From DASRBN01 sp035294305 (GTDB lineage: Bacteria > Chloroflexota > Ktedonobacteria > Ktedonobacterales > Ktedonobacteraceae), in contig DATGLD010000030.1 in the NCBI GenBank assembly GCA_035294305.1, positions 124,001 through 188,000 on the forward strand: a stretch of DNA of 64,000 nt, in the 5' to 3' direction. Position 1 is the stretch's first letter. The number at the start of each line of letters is the position of its first letter. Shown in pieces: positions 52,111 to 61,071 of this stretch. A model generated the notes under the pieces. The model made no database searches. It was not told where the DNA came from and worked only from the letters and a program-made list of their open reading frames with translations. Both the position numbers and the translations under genes were made by a program.

Positions 52111-53097
52111 TTAGCTAACGTTCCCCAGCTTCAGCACTCGTTCAGCGTTCAGGTGGCTGATTTTTTCCTTATCAGCCCGGCTGATGGACAGAGTATCCAG
52201 AAAAGCCCTTCCCCGCTCATTCGGGCTGTAGGGATAATCGACCGAGAAGATGATGCGGTCAGCCCCCATGATCTGCAAGGCGAGCAGAAACGGCGGCTCG
52301 GTGAAGAAGCCGCTGGTGGTAATATAAAAGTTGCGCAAAAAGTAGTCGGGCACGGGATGCTGCAAGTTCTTCGTCAGCGGCGCCAGCCGGTCATTAATAC
52401 GAGCGAACATAAAGGGGATCATCTCTCCCATGTGTCCGATGATGATTTGCAAGTTCGGTAAGCGATCGAATATACCGGAGAGTATCAGTCTGAGCGCATG
52501 GATGGCGGTTTCGGAGTGCCAGCCCCAGGCGCTGGTTGCCAGGACGTAGTTCACTGCCGGATCGAAACCAGAATAGTAGATTTCTCGCACAGGCGCGGGT
52601 GGCACCCCTGGGTGAATATAAATAGGCACATCAAGTGCAACCGCTCGCTCAAGCACCGGCAAAAAAGCGGGATCGTCCAGGAAATGCCCGTTCGTTGTAC
52701 CACTAATCATGGCTCCTTTGAGCCCATGCATATGTACCGCCCTTTCCAACTCTTCAGCGGCGGCCTCCGGAGAGGTCATGGGCAGCGTGGCAAAACCCGC
52801 GAAACGCGTGGGATGAGCAGCGATGGCCGCCGCCAGTTGATCATTTGCCTGGCGTGCTAATCTTATAAGCTCTTCTTCCGGTAATGATCCGATTTCTAAC
52901 GCCACTTGAGAAATAACCTGGAGATCAATGCTTGCTACATCCATGTCGATGAGGCGAATTTCGCCAAGGTCGGCAAGCCTGGCCTGCAACTCGCCGGCAA
53001 ATGCCGCGTTTGAGGCACCGCCGGTCGAAACGTTTCCCTGCATTGCCTCTCTGAAGCCATTGGCCATGAAATGTTCTTCAATTGCGATAGTGCGCAT
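52111..53097 (-). CDS. ACMSD/gamma-resorcylate-decarboxylase-like amidohydrolase
   Basis: A 328-aa metal-dependent TIM barrel of the amidohydrolase-2 family. The metal set looks complete: Glu7-x-His9 (IEEHF), His162 (IYIHPG), His222 (IIIGHMGE) and Asp287 (FSVDYPYS). Members decarboxylate or hydrolyse aromatic or unsaturated acids. AGAGG lies about 8 bases before the ATG. It lies 44 bases downstream of the SIS-domain gene on the same strand. Confidence 0.88.
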   Translation of the reverse strand: MRTIAIEEHFMANGFREAMQGNVSTGGASNAAFAGELQARLADLGEIRLIDMDVASIDLQVISQVALEIGSLPEEELIRLARQANDQLAAAIAAHPTRFAGFATLPMTSPEAAAEELERAVHMHGLKGAMISGTTNGHFLDDPAFLPVLERAVALDVPIYIHPGVPPAPVREIYYSGFDPAVNYVLATSAWGWHSETAIHALRLILSGIFDRLPNLQIIIGHMGEMIPFMFARINDRLAPLTKNLQHPVPDYFLRNFYITTSGFFTEPPFLLALQIMGADRIIFSVDYPYSPNERGRAFLDTLSISRADKEKISHLNAERVLKLGNVS

Positions 53098-53141
53098 GCT
53101 TCATTTCCTCTCTAGCTGTTAGTAATACACAGTCTACCCGC

Positions 53142-54266
53142 TCAAAGAGTGCGCGTTACCTTTGCCAGCCCGCGCGGCCGGTCGGGATTGAGTCCCTTGA
53201 CGAGCGCAACGTATTGGGCGAAGAGCTGGCCCGGCACAATATAGGCTATTGGGGCCAGCAATTCTGCCACGTTTACGCTTGCGTTTCCGGCCACTGCGCT
53301 TGTTTGCTGAGCTTTGCTATCTTCCACAGCGGGCAGTTTGAGCAGGATCGAGTTCGTAGCTGTTTCCACTAAACGCTCCTCCTCGGTAATCACCATGCAG
53401 TCCGCGCCGCGCTCGTGCAGCAATTGCAGCAATTCGAGCGATTCATCGACCGTCCTGCCGGGCGTAGCAAAAAGGATGACGGGCAATCCGCGCTCAATCA
53501 ACGCCGCCGGCCCATGACGGAAATCGGCAGTCGAGAAAGGGGTGGAGACGATGTAGCAGGTTTCTTCTAATTTCAGCGCCATTTCGCGAGCGGTACAGTA
53601 CTGAAAGACGCGTCCCAATACCACGCAATCGCGCGCGAATACGTAGCGCTCGGCCAGCCGCGCAATATGCTCCTCACTTTGAAGCGCGGCGGTGACAAGG
53701 TCAGGTATTTGCTGGATGCCACGTTGCAGCACTTGGCCGCCCGGCAGACTCGCGGCCAGCATCGCAAGCGCCGTGCAGGTGGTGGTATAGGTCTTGGTCG
53801 CGGCCACACTGCGCTCCAGTCCCGCATGGCAGAGCAAGGTATGCTGGGCAGTTTTTGCCAGTGGCGAGCCTTCGATATTGGTGATGCCAGCGGTGAGTGC
53901 TCCCGCTTCACGCGAACGCTCAATGACGTGTACGATGTCGGTGGATTCGCCTGACTGCGAAATGCCGATTACGAGCGCGCGCTCAAGTCGGAGAGAAGCT
54001 CCGTAGAGTGTGAACAGCGAAGGTGTTGCGAGGGCCACCGGAATACCGTTGAGGTACTGGAAAAGGTACTGCCCGTACAGAGCCGCGTGATCTGAAGTTC
54101 CACGGGCGGCGAGTAGAATCACATCGATGCTACGCTGCCTGGCCTCCTGCGCGACCTGGCGCACGGCATCACCTGTATTGGCCAGCGTGCGGCGCACAGC
54201 TTCCGGCTGCTCTCGAATCTCATCCAACATATGCGTGCGTTCCCGCGGGCGCAAATGCTCTTGCAT
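53142..54266 (-). CDS. SIS-domain sugar isomerase (GlmS C-terminal/AgaS-like)
   Basis: A 374-aa protein made of two SIS domains, with no glutamine amidotransferase domain. The first has VILLAARGTSDHAALYGQY and the phospho-sugar motif GISQSGES (101-108); the second has LGRVFQYCTAREMALKLEE and FRHGPAALIE. It ends LNPDRPRGLAKVTRTL, the classic GlmS/AgaS/FrlB tail. It probably isomerises or deaminates an amino-sugar phosphate. AAGGAG lies 7 bases before the ATG. The amidohydrolase gene follows after 44 bases. Confidence 0.88.
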   Translation of the reverse strand: MQEHLRPRERTHMLDEIREQPEAVRRTLANTGDAVRQVAQEARQRSIDVILLAARGTSDHAALYGQYLFQYLNGIPVALATPSLFTLYGASLRLERALVIGISQSGESTDIVHVIERSREAGALTAGITNIEGSPLAKTAQHTLLCHAGLERSVAATKTYTTTCTALAMLAASLPGGQVLQRGIQQIPDLVTAALQSEEHIARLAERYVFARDCVVLGRVFQYCTAREMALKLEETCYIVSTPFSTADFRHGPAALIERGLPVILFATPGRTVDESLELLQLLHERGADCMVITEEERLVETATNSILLKLPAVEDSKAQQTSAVAGNASVNVAELLAPIAYIVPGQLFAQYVALVKGLNPDRPRGLAKVTRTL

Positions 54267-54491
54267 GCACGTACTCCTTTTTGTTTATTATCTCACCTCG
54301 CTCAACCAAGGGTTTCCCCTCCATCCCTGTTTCAGAACCATCCACCTCTATTTCCATTTCACCCGCCAGTGCGCTGAGGCTGCGGAGGCGCTCTAAAAGG
54401 CGCTGACGCTTCCATATACAGAGAGGTGCCGCCTACCAGCAAGGAACGCCAGCAGGTGCGCACTATCAAGGCGCTCATTCAACAGCATTAA

Positions 54492-55364
54492 TCAAGCAAC
54501 CTGCTGCTTTTGCCGCATGATAGCTCCTCGATATAGTACTCCCAGGACGATCAGGCCAATCACACCCAGTATCAATGATGTCAGCGGGATAGGAAAGCCG
54601 GGTGGAATCGTGAAGTATATCGTCACCGGCAGTCCATCCCACAGCGCGTGCAGGGTGGAGACAAACAGGTAGGCCAGAATTAGCGGGCCAGTAATGCGAA
54701 AGTGGCGCGGTCCGCTTTCGCGAAACAATACCGCGCCCAGAATGCCCGTCCAGACTCCATGACCAAAAGGAGCAAGCAGACCTCGCAGCACCGTCGAGGC
54801 AAGCGAGGCGCTAATATGACCCTGGCTGATGAGCAGTGCGGTAAAAGCATAGCCGGTGCTTTCCAGGGCTGCGAACCCCATGCCAACCGCTCCTCCCAGC
54901 AACAGCCCATCCATCTGGGAAGTGTGAGGCACCTTGCGTGCCAGGAAGATCACCGCCAGAATCTTACATCCCTCCTCAATCAATCCAACCAGCAGGGCCC
55001 CCTCGAAGGAGAGTCCCCGCGTTGGATTCGCCGGCGCCGGTACCACCAGCGATTCGATCACTGTGGCTCCCAGCACGCCCAGCACTCCTCCGATGCCAAA
55101 ACTCGCCGCTATCGTATCTATCGAGAGTGAACTGATGTGCTGGTGATCGTACAGGAACGCCACAAAGACCACCGGCACCAGGAAATTCCCTATCAGGATT
55201 ACCGTTGGAAACAGATTAGGGTCACCGCTCCACAACAGGATAATTGATGCGACAATAAAAAGAACCACCCCGATTATCAGCGTGCGCAGCCACCTCCAAC
55301 CACGATACGCCTGCTGTGGTTGTGGCTGTGGCGGCGTCCAGGTATCTTCTTGATGCATAATCAT
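54492..55364 (-). CDS. PrsW-family intramembrane metalloprotease
   Basis: A 290-aa protein with about eight membrane segments and the full PrsW motif set: Glu130-Glu131-x-x-Lys134 (IEEGCK), Glu168 (AALEST), His202 (FGHGVW) and His239/Asp243 (LHALWDG). In Bacillus PrsW cleaves an anti-sigma factor, so regulated proteolysis at the membrane is plausible. Its ATG overlaps the TGA of the DedA gene (ATGA), so the two are translationally coupled. Confidence 0.9.
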   Translation of the reverse strand: MIMHQEDTWTPPQPQPQQAYRGWRWLRTLIIGVVLFIVASIILLWSGDPNLFPTVILIGNFLVPVVFVAFLYDHQHISSLSIDTIAASFGIGGVLGVLGATVIESLVVPAPANPTRGLSFEGALLVGLIEEGCKILAVIFLARKVPHTSQMDGLLLGGAVGMGFAALESTGYAFTALLISQGHISASLASTVLRGLLAPFGHGVWTGILGAVLFRESGPRHFRITGPLILAYLFVSTLHALWDGLPVTIYFTIPPGFPIPLTSLILGVIGLIVLGVLYRGAIMRQKQQVA

Positions 55365-55987
55365 TCTTCCTCCTCTGCCTTCTTCTCCAATCGTTCCTCG
55401 TTGCGGCGCACAACGAAAAAAGAGACGATAATGAGAATGACACCCAGCGCCAGTAATGTATAGCCAACAGGGCCGGTGAAGCGACGGATGTTATTGCCCA
55501 GCAAGTAGCTTCCGACCCCATAGAGAGTCGCCCACACGATTCCTCCCAACGCGTTGAAGAGCAGGAAGAGCGGCCAGGGCATGCGGTTGACCCCCGCTAG
55601 AAACGCGGCCCAGGCGCGCAGGACCGCGACGAAACGCCCGAAAAAGACGACTTTGGCGCCATGCTTGCGAAAGAGATATTGCCCCACTTTGAGTTTGCGT
55701 TCGTCGAGATGAATATAACGCCCATAGCGACGCAGCAAGCGATAACCGCCCTCTCGCCCGACCCAGAAACCTACGTTGTCGCCCAGGATTGCCCCGGCTG
55801 CCGCCGCCGCTATCACAAAGATGAGAGATAGGCGATGCGTTGTACCGGTATAGATGGATGCAAAGATCAGCATCGTCTCACCGGGGAAAGGGATGCCTGT
55901 GCTTTCAATTGCTACGAAGACCAGCACGGCCCAGTATCCATAACTGGCAAGAAAATTTCCAAGGTTATTTGTAATAGATTGAAACAT
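55361..55987 (-). CDS. DedA-family (SNARE-associated/VTT) membrane protein
   Basis: A 208-aa membrane protein from the ATG at 55987 (AGGAAGGG about 9 bases upstream; frame open to 56050). It shows the DedA signature: PFPGETMLIFASI, GAILGDNVGFWVGRE, FFGRFVAVLRAWAAFLAG (the conserved F-x-R-x-x-P/A-x-x-R helix) and a C-terminal charged tail. DedA proteins act as lipid flippases or scramblases or support membrane homeostasis. It overlaps the PrsW protease gene by 4 bases, so the two may act together on envelope stress. Confidence 0.92.
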   Translation of the reverse strand: MFQSITNNLGNFLASYGYWAVLVFVAIESTGIPFPGETMLIFASIYTGTTHRLSLIFVIAAAAAGAILGDNVGFWVGREGGYRLLRRYGRYIHLDERKLKVGQYLFRKHGAKVVFFGRFVAVLRAWAAFLAGVNRMPWPLFLLFNALGGIVWATLYGVGSYLLGNNIRRFTGPVGYTLLALGVILIIVSFFVVRRNEERLEKKAEEEE

Positions 55988-56413
55988 TAAGAACAGCCCT
56001 TCCTCTAGAATACATCTAAGTATACGTATTGTAGCTCGCACGCGTAGCATAATCAGATTGGATTTTATGATGGCCGGGAGAGAGCTATTTTGTGAAAATC
56101 TGTGCTACCGGAAGAAAAAGAGAGCTCACTACAAGGCGAGAAGGAAGATAAAGCCACCTGGTTTTCCGCTTTCAAACAATCGGCCCGGGGCGCTGCGCAT
56201 CGACCGTTCAAAAATTACGGCGGAGAAGGCGCTGCGCAGATCACAGGCATAACTGCTTGCAACAAAATGGAGTAAAACAGGCGGCGAAACTCTTTCACCG
56301 ACCGGCTAGCAATGCGACTTCCTCGCATTGACACAGGTCTTCTCTATCATGTAGAGTAAAAACAGCAAAATCGCCACTAATCGTCTGCCAGAAAGAGCAG
56401 AAAGGAATGAAGC
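55988..56413. other. Gap between divergent DedA and amidohydrolase genes, no gene seen
   Basis: A 64-codon frame at 56058 has no ribosome site and an unlikely composition. Both promoters should lie here. No repeat of the families described elsewhere was noticed. Confidence 0.35.
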
Positions 56414-57373
56414 ATGGCATTTCGCGCCTCTCCTCGCCTGATCGACTTTCATAGCCACTACTACGATGCCGCGTGGTATCCTTCCGCTTCACCGCGCGGA
56501 CCAGCCAATCTGCTGCGTGCATGGCCGCTGTTGACCAATATCCGCGCGCAACTGGAGGCTATGGACGAGGCAGGCATTGGTGCCAAGGTGCTGACTGCTC
56601 CTGGCAGCGTACTGCTGGCTCCTGGCGAGCCGTTACCCATCTCCCTGATGCAGCGCATCAATGATCGCTTTGCCGAACTGGTTGCCGCGGACCCTCAGCA
56701 TCTGCTGGCCCTCGCCACTATCGATGCCTTTCACGGCGAAGAAGCAGCCCGCGAGGTGGAACGGGCCGTACAAACGTTGGGCATTCCCGGAATTTGCGTG
56801 GATTGCGCGCGCGGCGACCGTTACCTGGATGCGCCTGAAGCACGCCCATCTCTGGAAATTGCCGCCGCGCTCGGTATTCCGGTCTTCGTTCACCCCGTCA
56901 GCCCTGTTGGTCTGACTGAGCGGCTGGCGCGCCTGGGTCATACGGGCGTCCTGCTCGCGCGTGGAACCGAGACCGCGGCAAGTATACTTGCTCTCTTGCG
57001 CAGCGGCATCCTCGACGAACTTCCTACGTTGAAGATAGTGATCCCGATGATCGGCGCTGCCGCGCTGCTGTTCGCAGGCATCGCTAACCAGGAGTATGCG
57101 AGTGATGGCTGGCAAGCTGGGCCGCCTGCCGAATTGCGCAAGCGCCTGTATGTAGATACGATGGGCTACGACCCCGCGTCGATCCGCTTTGTTGTTGACG
57201 TGCTGGGAGTGGAGCATGTCATCAATGGTAGCGACTGGCCGATCATGCCAGTCATCGCCTCCTGCAAGCTGGTCGAAGGTACGCTGTATGACGCGGGTCT
57301 GACTCATGAGCAACAGGCGGCAATTATGAGCGGCAATGTATTGCGCCTGCTAACTCGCGAGGTTGTGCGATAG
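56414..57373 (+). CDS. Amidohydrolase-2 family protein lacking one metal His
   Basis: A 319-aa TIM-barrel amidohydrolase: DFHSH at 11-15 (first metal His pair), VFVHPVS, and NGSDWPIMP with the catalytic Asp. The usual GHMGE His on strand 5 is replaced: the aligned text reads VIPMIGAAA. So metal binding may be altered, or the enzyme may act as a one-metal decarboxylase variant. GAAAGGA precedes the ATG. The class II aldolase gene and an acyl-CoA synthetase gene follow on the same strand, suggesting a catabolic run. Confidence 0.8.
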   Translation: MAFRASPRLIDFHSHYYDAAWYPSASPRGPANLLRAWPLLTNIRAQLEAMDEAGIGAKVLTAPGSVLLAPGEPLPISLMQRINDRFAELVAADPQHLLALATIDAFHGEEAAREVERAVQTLGIPGICVDCARGDRYLDAPEARPSLEIAAALGIPVFVHPVSPVGLTERLARLGHTGVLLARGTETAASILALLRSGILDELPTLKIVIPMIGAAALLFAGIANQEYASDGWQAGPPAELRKRLYVDTMGYDPASIRFVVDVLGVEHVINGSDWPIMPVIASCKLVEGTLYDAGLTHEQQAAIMSGNVLRLLTREVVR

Positions 57374-57844
57374 AAGCTAAGGGATTAACTAGGCAAGGGG
57401 TCTTTTTTGGCTTTAAACTTATCCGGCGCAGCGATTTCACCAGCGGATAGCGTAGCGGGCAAACAACGAGAGGAAGGTGGTCGCTCATATTTAAAAATCT
57501 GTAGAAATCCCGTATCTGCCTGCTTATTACCTCTAGCTTTTCAAGCAAACGTTCGCATTGGTCAGGCCAGATATGCTTTCTATAGAGCCACAGCCCGATT
57601 TGGTACACTTGAGCTTCTTCCCTTTCGTTCCTCAGGGCTTCGGCTCATTCCGCTCAGAATGACACGTCCGAACTGGTTTTCAATGACACGGCATGTCATG
57701 AAAAAGACCCTCTTGCCTGTCATGCTGAGCATAGCGAAGAATCTCTCGCCCGAGTAATGTACAATAGTGCCAGGCCAATTTTTACTACACGCGTTTTGAA
57801 CAGCCGGCTTCGGATATTTTTCTTTTCTGAGAAAGGAATGGACA
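57374..57844. repeat. Gene-free stretch with GAGCGAAGCGAAGAATC-type inverted repeat
   Basis: This 471-base gap contains a dispersed repeat. cattccgctcagaatgacac (57646-57665) and tgtcatgctgagcatagcga (from 57718, continuing with agaatctctc) are inverted relatives. This is the widespread bacterial intergenic family around TGTCATTCTGAGCGAAGCGA. A second, more degenerate stretch is at 60836-60970. No supported ORF lies here. Confidence 0.6.
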
Positions 57845-58516
57845 ATGCACTCGAGCTACAGCGAACAGCGCGCGCAAATCATTCAGGCCGCCAATATGCT
57901 CTTCCATGCAGGCGTCATGTCACACAGCGGGCATGGCAATTTGAGCGTGCGATTGCCCGAAGAGGGACAGATGCTGCTGACGGCAACCGGCCACATCGAA
58001 CACCTGACCCCTGAGCAACTGACCGTGATCACCTTTGATGGCGACCCGGTCGAGGGCGATATCGACCCGGTAGCGCGTGAGATCGTCGGTATGCACTCGT
58101 GCGTCTACCGCCTGCGTCGCAACGTCAACGCCGTCATTCACACCCACTCCCCGCACGTGACGAGCTTCGCGCTCGCCAATAAAGCCCTGCCATGTGTGTA
58201 TGAAGCCTTCCTGCGCTTCGGCATTACCGAGGACATTCCCGTAGCGGAGTGGGCGCCACGCGGCTCACAGGAATCCGTCACCAACATTGTGCAGCAGCTT
58301 GAGCAGCATCCTGGCGTACCCGCCGTGTTGCTGGGCAATCACGGGCTGCTAGCCTTCAGCCGCGACCCGCTCGCCGCCGCCCAACTGATCATCATCATGG
58401 AGGAAGCGGCGCAACTGACGCTTGAGGCGCGCCTGCTCGGCGGTGAAAAGACACTGCCCGCCGACGCTCTGGAGCGCGAGCGCCGGCATATGCAGCAATT
58501 TGGTTCAATGCAGTAA
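57845..58516 (+). CDS. Class II aldolase/adducin-family protein
   Basis: A 223-aa protein with the zinc triad of L-fuculose-phosphate-aldolase-like enzymes: His99 and His101 (VIHTHSPH) and His166 (LLGNHGLLA). HSGHGNLSVRL near residues 27-37 is the phosphate/substrate loop. Members cleave sugar phosphates or, in some cases, decarboxylate aromatic acids. AAAGGA is about 7 bases before the ATG. It lies 100 bases upstream of the ADP-forming acyl-CoA synthetase gene and downstream of an amidohydrolase gene, so aromatic or sugar-acid breakdown is possible. Confidence 0.88.
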   Translation: MHSSYSEQRAQIIQAANMLFHAGVMSHSGHGNLSVRLPEEGQMLLTATGHIEHLTPEQLTVITFDGDPVEGDIDPVAREIVGMHSCVYRLRRNVNAVIHTHSPHVTSFALANKALPCVYEAFLRFGITEDIPVAEWAPRGSQESVTNIVQQLEQHPGVPAVLLGNHGLLAFSRDPLAAAQLIIIMEEAAQLTLEARLLGGEKTLPADALERERRHMQQFGSMQ

Positions 58517-58529
58517 GGGAATCACAGAG

Positions 58530-58543
58530 GCCGGTGAATCGGC
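58530..58543. repeat. Dispersed palindrome gccggtgaatcggc
   Basis: This 14-mer is identical to 457-470, 58 kb away, and lies between the aldolase and synthetase genes. Confidence 0.7.
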
Positions 58544-58616
58544 CCGTAGCGCAATAAATTCGTCATAGTTCATTGCACTGATTCCTGGAGATTAGCCATT
58601 TCCAAAGGAGCAATTG

Positions 58617-60767
58617 ATGAACCAACCTGTACCCATCACCACCGAGCGCCTGCGGGCATTCTTCCATCCTCACAGCATCGCGCTGGTGGGCGCCACGGAC
58701 AGGTCGCGCTGGTCCATCAACACCTATCAAAACCTCAAGGCCTTCGGCTACACCGCTCCCATCTACTGTGTCAATCCGAATTACGAGGTGGTACACGGGG
58801 AGCCTGCGGTGAAACGGCTCGGCGATATACCTGAAGCGGTAGATCTCGCCTTCATCATGGTGCCAACGCGTCAGGTGTATCCTGTGCTTGAAGAAGCTGC
58901 CGCTGCCGGTATTTCTAATATCGTGATCCTGACATCCGGTTTCAGCGAGATGGGATCGCAGGGGCAGGTGTTGGAACAGCACATTCTGGATTTTGCCCGC
59001 CAGCAGCATATGATCGTGCTGGGGCCAAATGGGAACGGCTTTGTCAATGTAACCGCCCAGATTCTGCCATATGGTCTGCCCGTTCAACCGCCGCTCGTAA
59101 AAGGTCCTGTTGGCGTTGTTTTACAGAGCGGCGCGCTGGCAAGCTCTGTGATAACGCTCGCCCAGGCGCGGCATATCGGCCTGAGCCTGCTCGTTTCGAT
59201 GGGCAACGAAACCATGCTTTCGGCCATGGATATCATGAACTACCTGGTCGAGGATGACGAGACGCGCGTCATCGCCGTTTTCCTGGAAACCATCCGCCGT
59301 GCTGCCATCTTCAAGCAAATCGCTCAGAAGGCGTTGGAGCGTGGCAAGCCCATTGTGGCATTGAAGGTGGGACGCGGCGAGGTCAGCGCCCGTGCCGCCA
59401 AAGCCCACACGGGCGCGCTGGTTGGCAATGATGTCATTCATGACGCGATATTCCGGCAATCGGGCGTCATTCGTGTAACCTCTTTAGAAGATTTGCTTAT
59501 TACTGCAGGGCTTCTGGGATATGGCCGCCCAATCTCTGGCCGGCGCATGGGATTGGTGACACCATCGGGCGGTGCCTGTGATATCCTGGCCGACCGTGCC
59601 GAAGAAGAGGGCATCCAACTACCGGACTTTGCCCCTACAACGGTGCAGCGGCTGGGACAGGTTTTACCCGAGTTCTCGACCATCCACAATCCCCTGGACG
59701 TTACCGGCTATATCGTTGTTGACCGCACCTTGCAGCAACAGGCCTTGAAAGTGGTGATCGAAGACCCCAACCTCGACTTCATCGTCTACCTGTCCGAACC
59801 GCCACGCGTCGAACCCCCCGCCTCACAGCTTGAAGCGTACCTGGAACAATACAAAGCACTGGGGGAGCTGACCCGCCGGTCGCGCATCCCCATCATCGTG
59901 ATGAGCAATACCTGTATTGACCTGCCGCCATTTAGCCGTTTCATCGCCGATACCGCGGGCATTCATTTTGCCGGCGGCATGGAACACGGCATGACAGCCC
60001 TGGGCAAAGCCCTGTGGTGGTACGAAACACGCCAGCAGGCATCTGAGCAGCCTCAAGAACCCCTAAATGTATTATCTCCTCTTCCTTTGCCAGCAGCGCC
60101 GTCAGGTAACTGGTCCGAATTCACCGCCCGTCAATTCCTGCAGGCACAGGGAATTCCCGTTGTACCTGGCGCGCTGGCAAACGACGCTGAGGAAGCGGTG
60201 CGCGCCGCGCAAAGCTACGGGTTTCCGGTGGCGTTGAAAATACAGGCCCCCGATATCCAGCACAAAAGCGATGTGGGCGGGGTCCTGCTCAACCTTGCGA
60301 ACGAGGCGCAAGTGCGCGACGGTTTTGCCGCAATCATGAACTCCACGGCCCGCTACAGCAAAGCAATCGAGGGCATATTTGTTAGCCCCATGCGCCCGCC
60401 AGGAGTAGAGTTGCTCGTTGGCATCCTGCATGATCCACTATGGGGGCAGGTGCTGGCTACCGGCCTGGGCGGAATCTGGGCCGAAGTTTTCAAGGATACG
60501 AGCGTGCGCGTTCTGCCCATCTCACGTCAAGAGATTCGGCGCATGCTATTCGAACTGCGCGGCGCATCCCTGCTGCAAGGCACACGAGGCCAACCACCCG
60601 TTAACATTGAGAAGCTGGTCGATATCATTTTCCGCATTACGCGGGTCGCGCAGAAATTGGAAGAACAACTGGAAGCGTTGGAGATCAATCCACTGCTGCT
60701 TTACGATGAAAATATCGAGGCATTAGACGTGTTGATGACATGGCAGGCAAAGCAAGAAAACGAGTAA
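58617..60767 (+). CDS. ADP-forming acyl-CoA synthetase, fused alpha-beta type
   Basis: A 716-aa protein with CoA-binding domain (SIALVGATDRSRWS), succinyl-CoA-ligase-like domain with catalytic His264 (AKAHTGALVG), and a C-terminal ATP-grasp domain (PVALKIQAPDIQHKSDVGGV; LEINPLLLYDE). The reaction is acyl-CoA + ADP + Pi to acid + ATP + CoA, or its reverse, so it can harvest energy from acyl-CoA. AAGGAG lies 6 bases before the ATG at 58617; a TTG precedes it at 58614. It probably closes the preceding catabolic gene run. Confidence 0.9.
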   Translation: MNQPVPITTERLRAFFHPHSIALVGATDRSRWSINTYQNLKAFGYTAPIYCVNPNYEVVHGEPAVKRLGDIPEAVDLAFIMVPTRQVYPVLEEAAAAGISNIVILTSGFSEMGSQGQVLEQHILDFARQQHMIVLGPNGNGFVNVTAQILPYGLPVQPPLVKGPVGVVLQSGALASSVITLAQARHIGLSLLVSMGNETMLSAMDIMNYLVEDDETRVIAVFLETIRRAAIFKQIAQKALERGKPIVALKVGRGEVSARAAKAHTGALVGNDVIHDAIFRQSGVIRVTSLEDLLITAGLLGYGRPISGRRMGLVTPSGGACDILADRAEEEGIQLPDFAPTTVQRLGQVLPEFSTIHNPLDVTGYIVVDRTLQQQALKVVIEDPNLDFIVYLSEPPRVEPPASQLEAYLEQYKALGELTRRSRIPIIVMSNTCIDLPPFSRFIADTAGIHFAGGMEHGMTALGKALWWYETRQQASEQPQEPLNVLSPLPLPAAPSGNWSEFTARQFLQAQGIPVVPGALANDAEEAVRAAQSYGFPVALKIQAPDIQHKSDVGGVLLNLANEAQVRDGFAAIMNSTARYSKAIEGIFVSPMRPPGVELLVGILHDPLWGQVLATGLGGIWAEVFKDTSVRVLPISRQEIRRMLFELRGASLLQGTRGQPPVNIEKLVDIIFRITRVAQKLEEQLEALEINPLLLYDENIEALDVLMTWQAKQENE

Positions 60768-61071
60768 GAATGACCCCCACTCACAAACTGTAACCGGCCT
60801 CACAAGAAAAATGTGAGCCAGATCACAAAAATTGCAAAGAATCTCTGCTACATTAGTACTGGATGTATTCGCGATTCCGAGCGCAGCGAAGAATGGCATG
60901 TTGGTGTGGTATTCTGCGCGCAGGAGCCTGTAGCCCTGAGCAGGGCAAACGGAGAAGAATCCCGGCATGTATTAGTGCTGAATGTGTCCTTATAGGTATT
61001 ATCATTGAAAAATCTCTATGCTTAAGTCCTTTTTACTATGTCTGACTGCATCAAACAGAGGAAACACTCTT
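60768..61071. repeat. Gene-free stretch with degenerate gcgaagaat repeat and a small hairpin
   Basis: A small hairpin (ctcaca 60799-60804 / tgtgag 60812-60817) lies just after the synthetase gene and could terminate it. From 60836 to 60970 the text repeats gattccgagcgcagcgaagaat and ggagaagaatcccggcatg, related to the 57646-57748 element. No supported ORF. Confidence 0.5.

Noticed and set aside
56058..56252. 64-codon frame in the DedA/amidohydrolase gap
   Set aside because: Basic, low-quality composition, no ribosome site.
57407..57757. 116-codon frame downstream of the amidohydrolase
   Set aside because: It covers a dispersed intergenic repeat and has no ribosome site.
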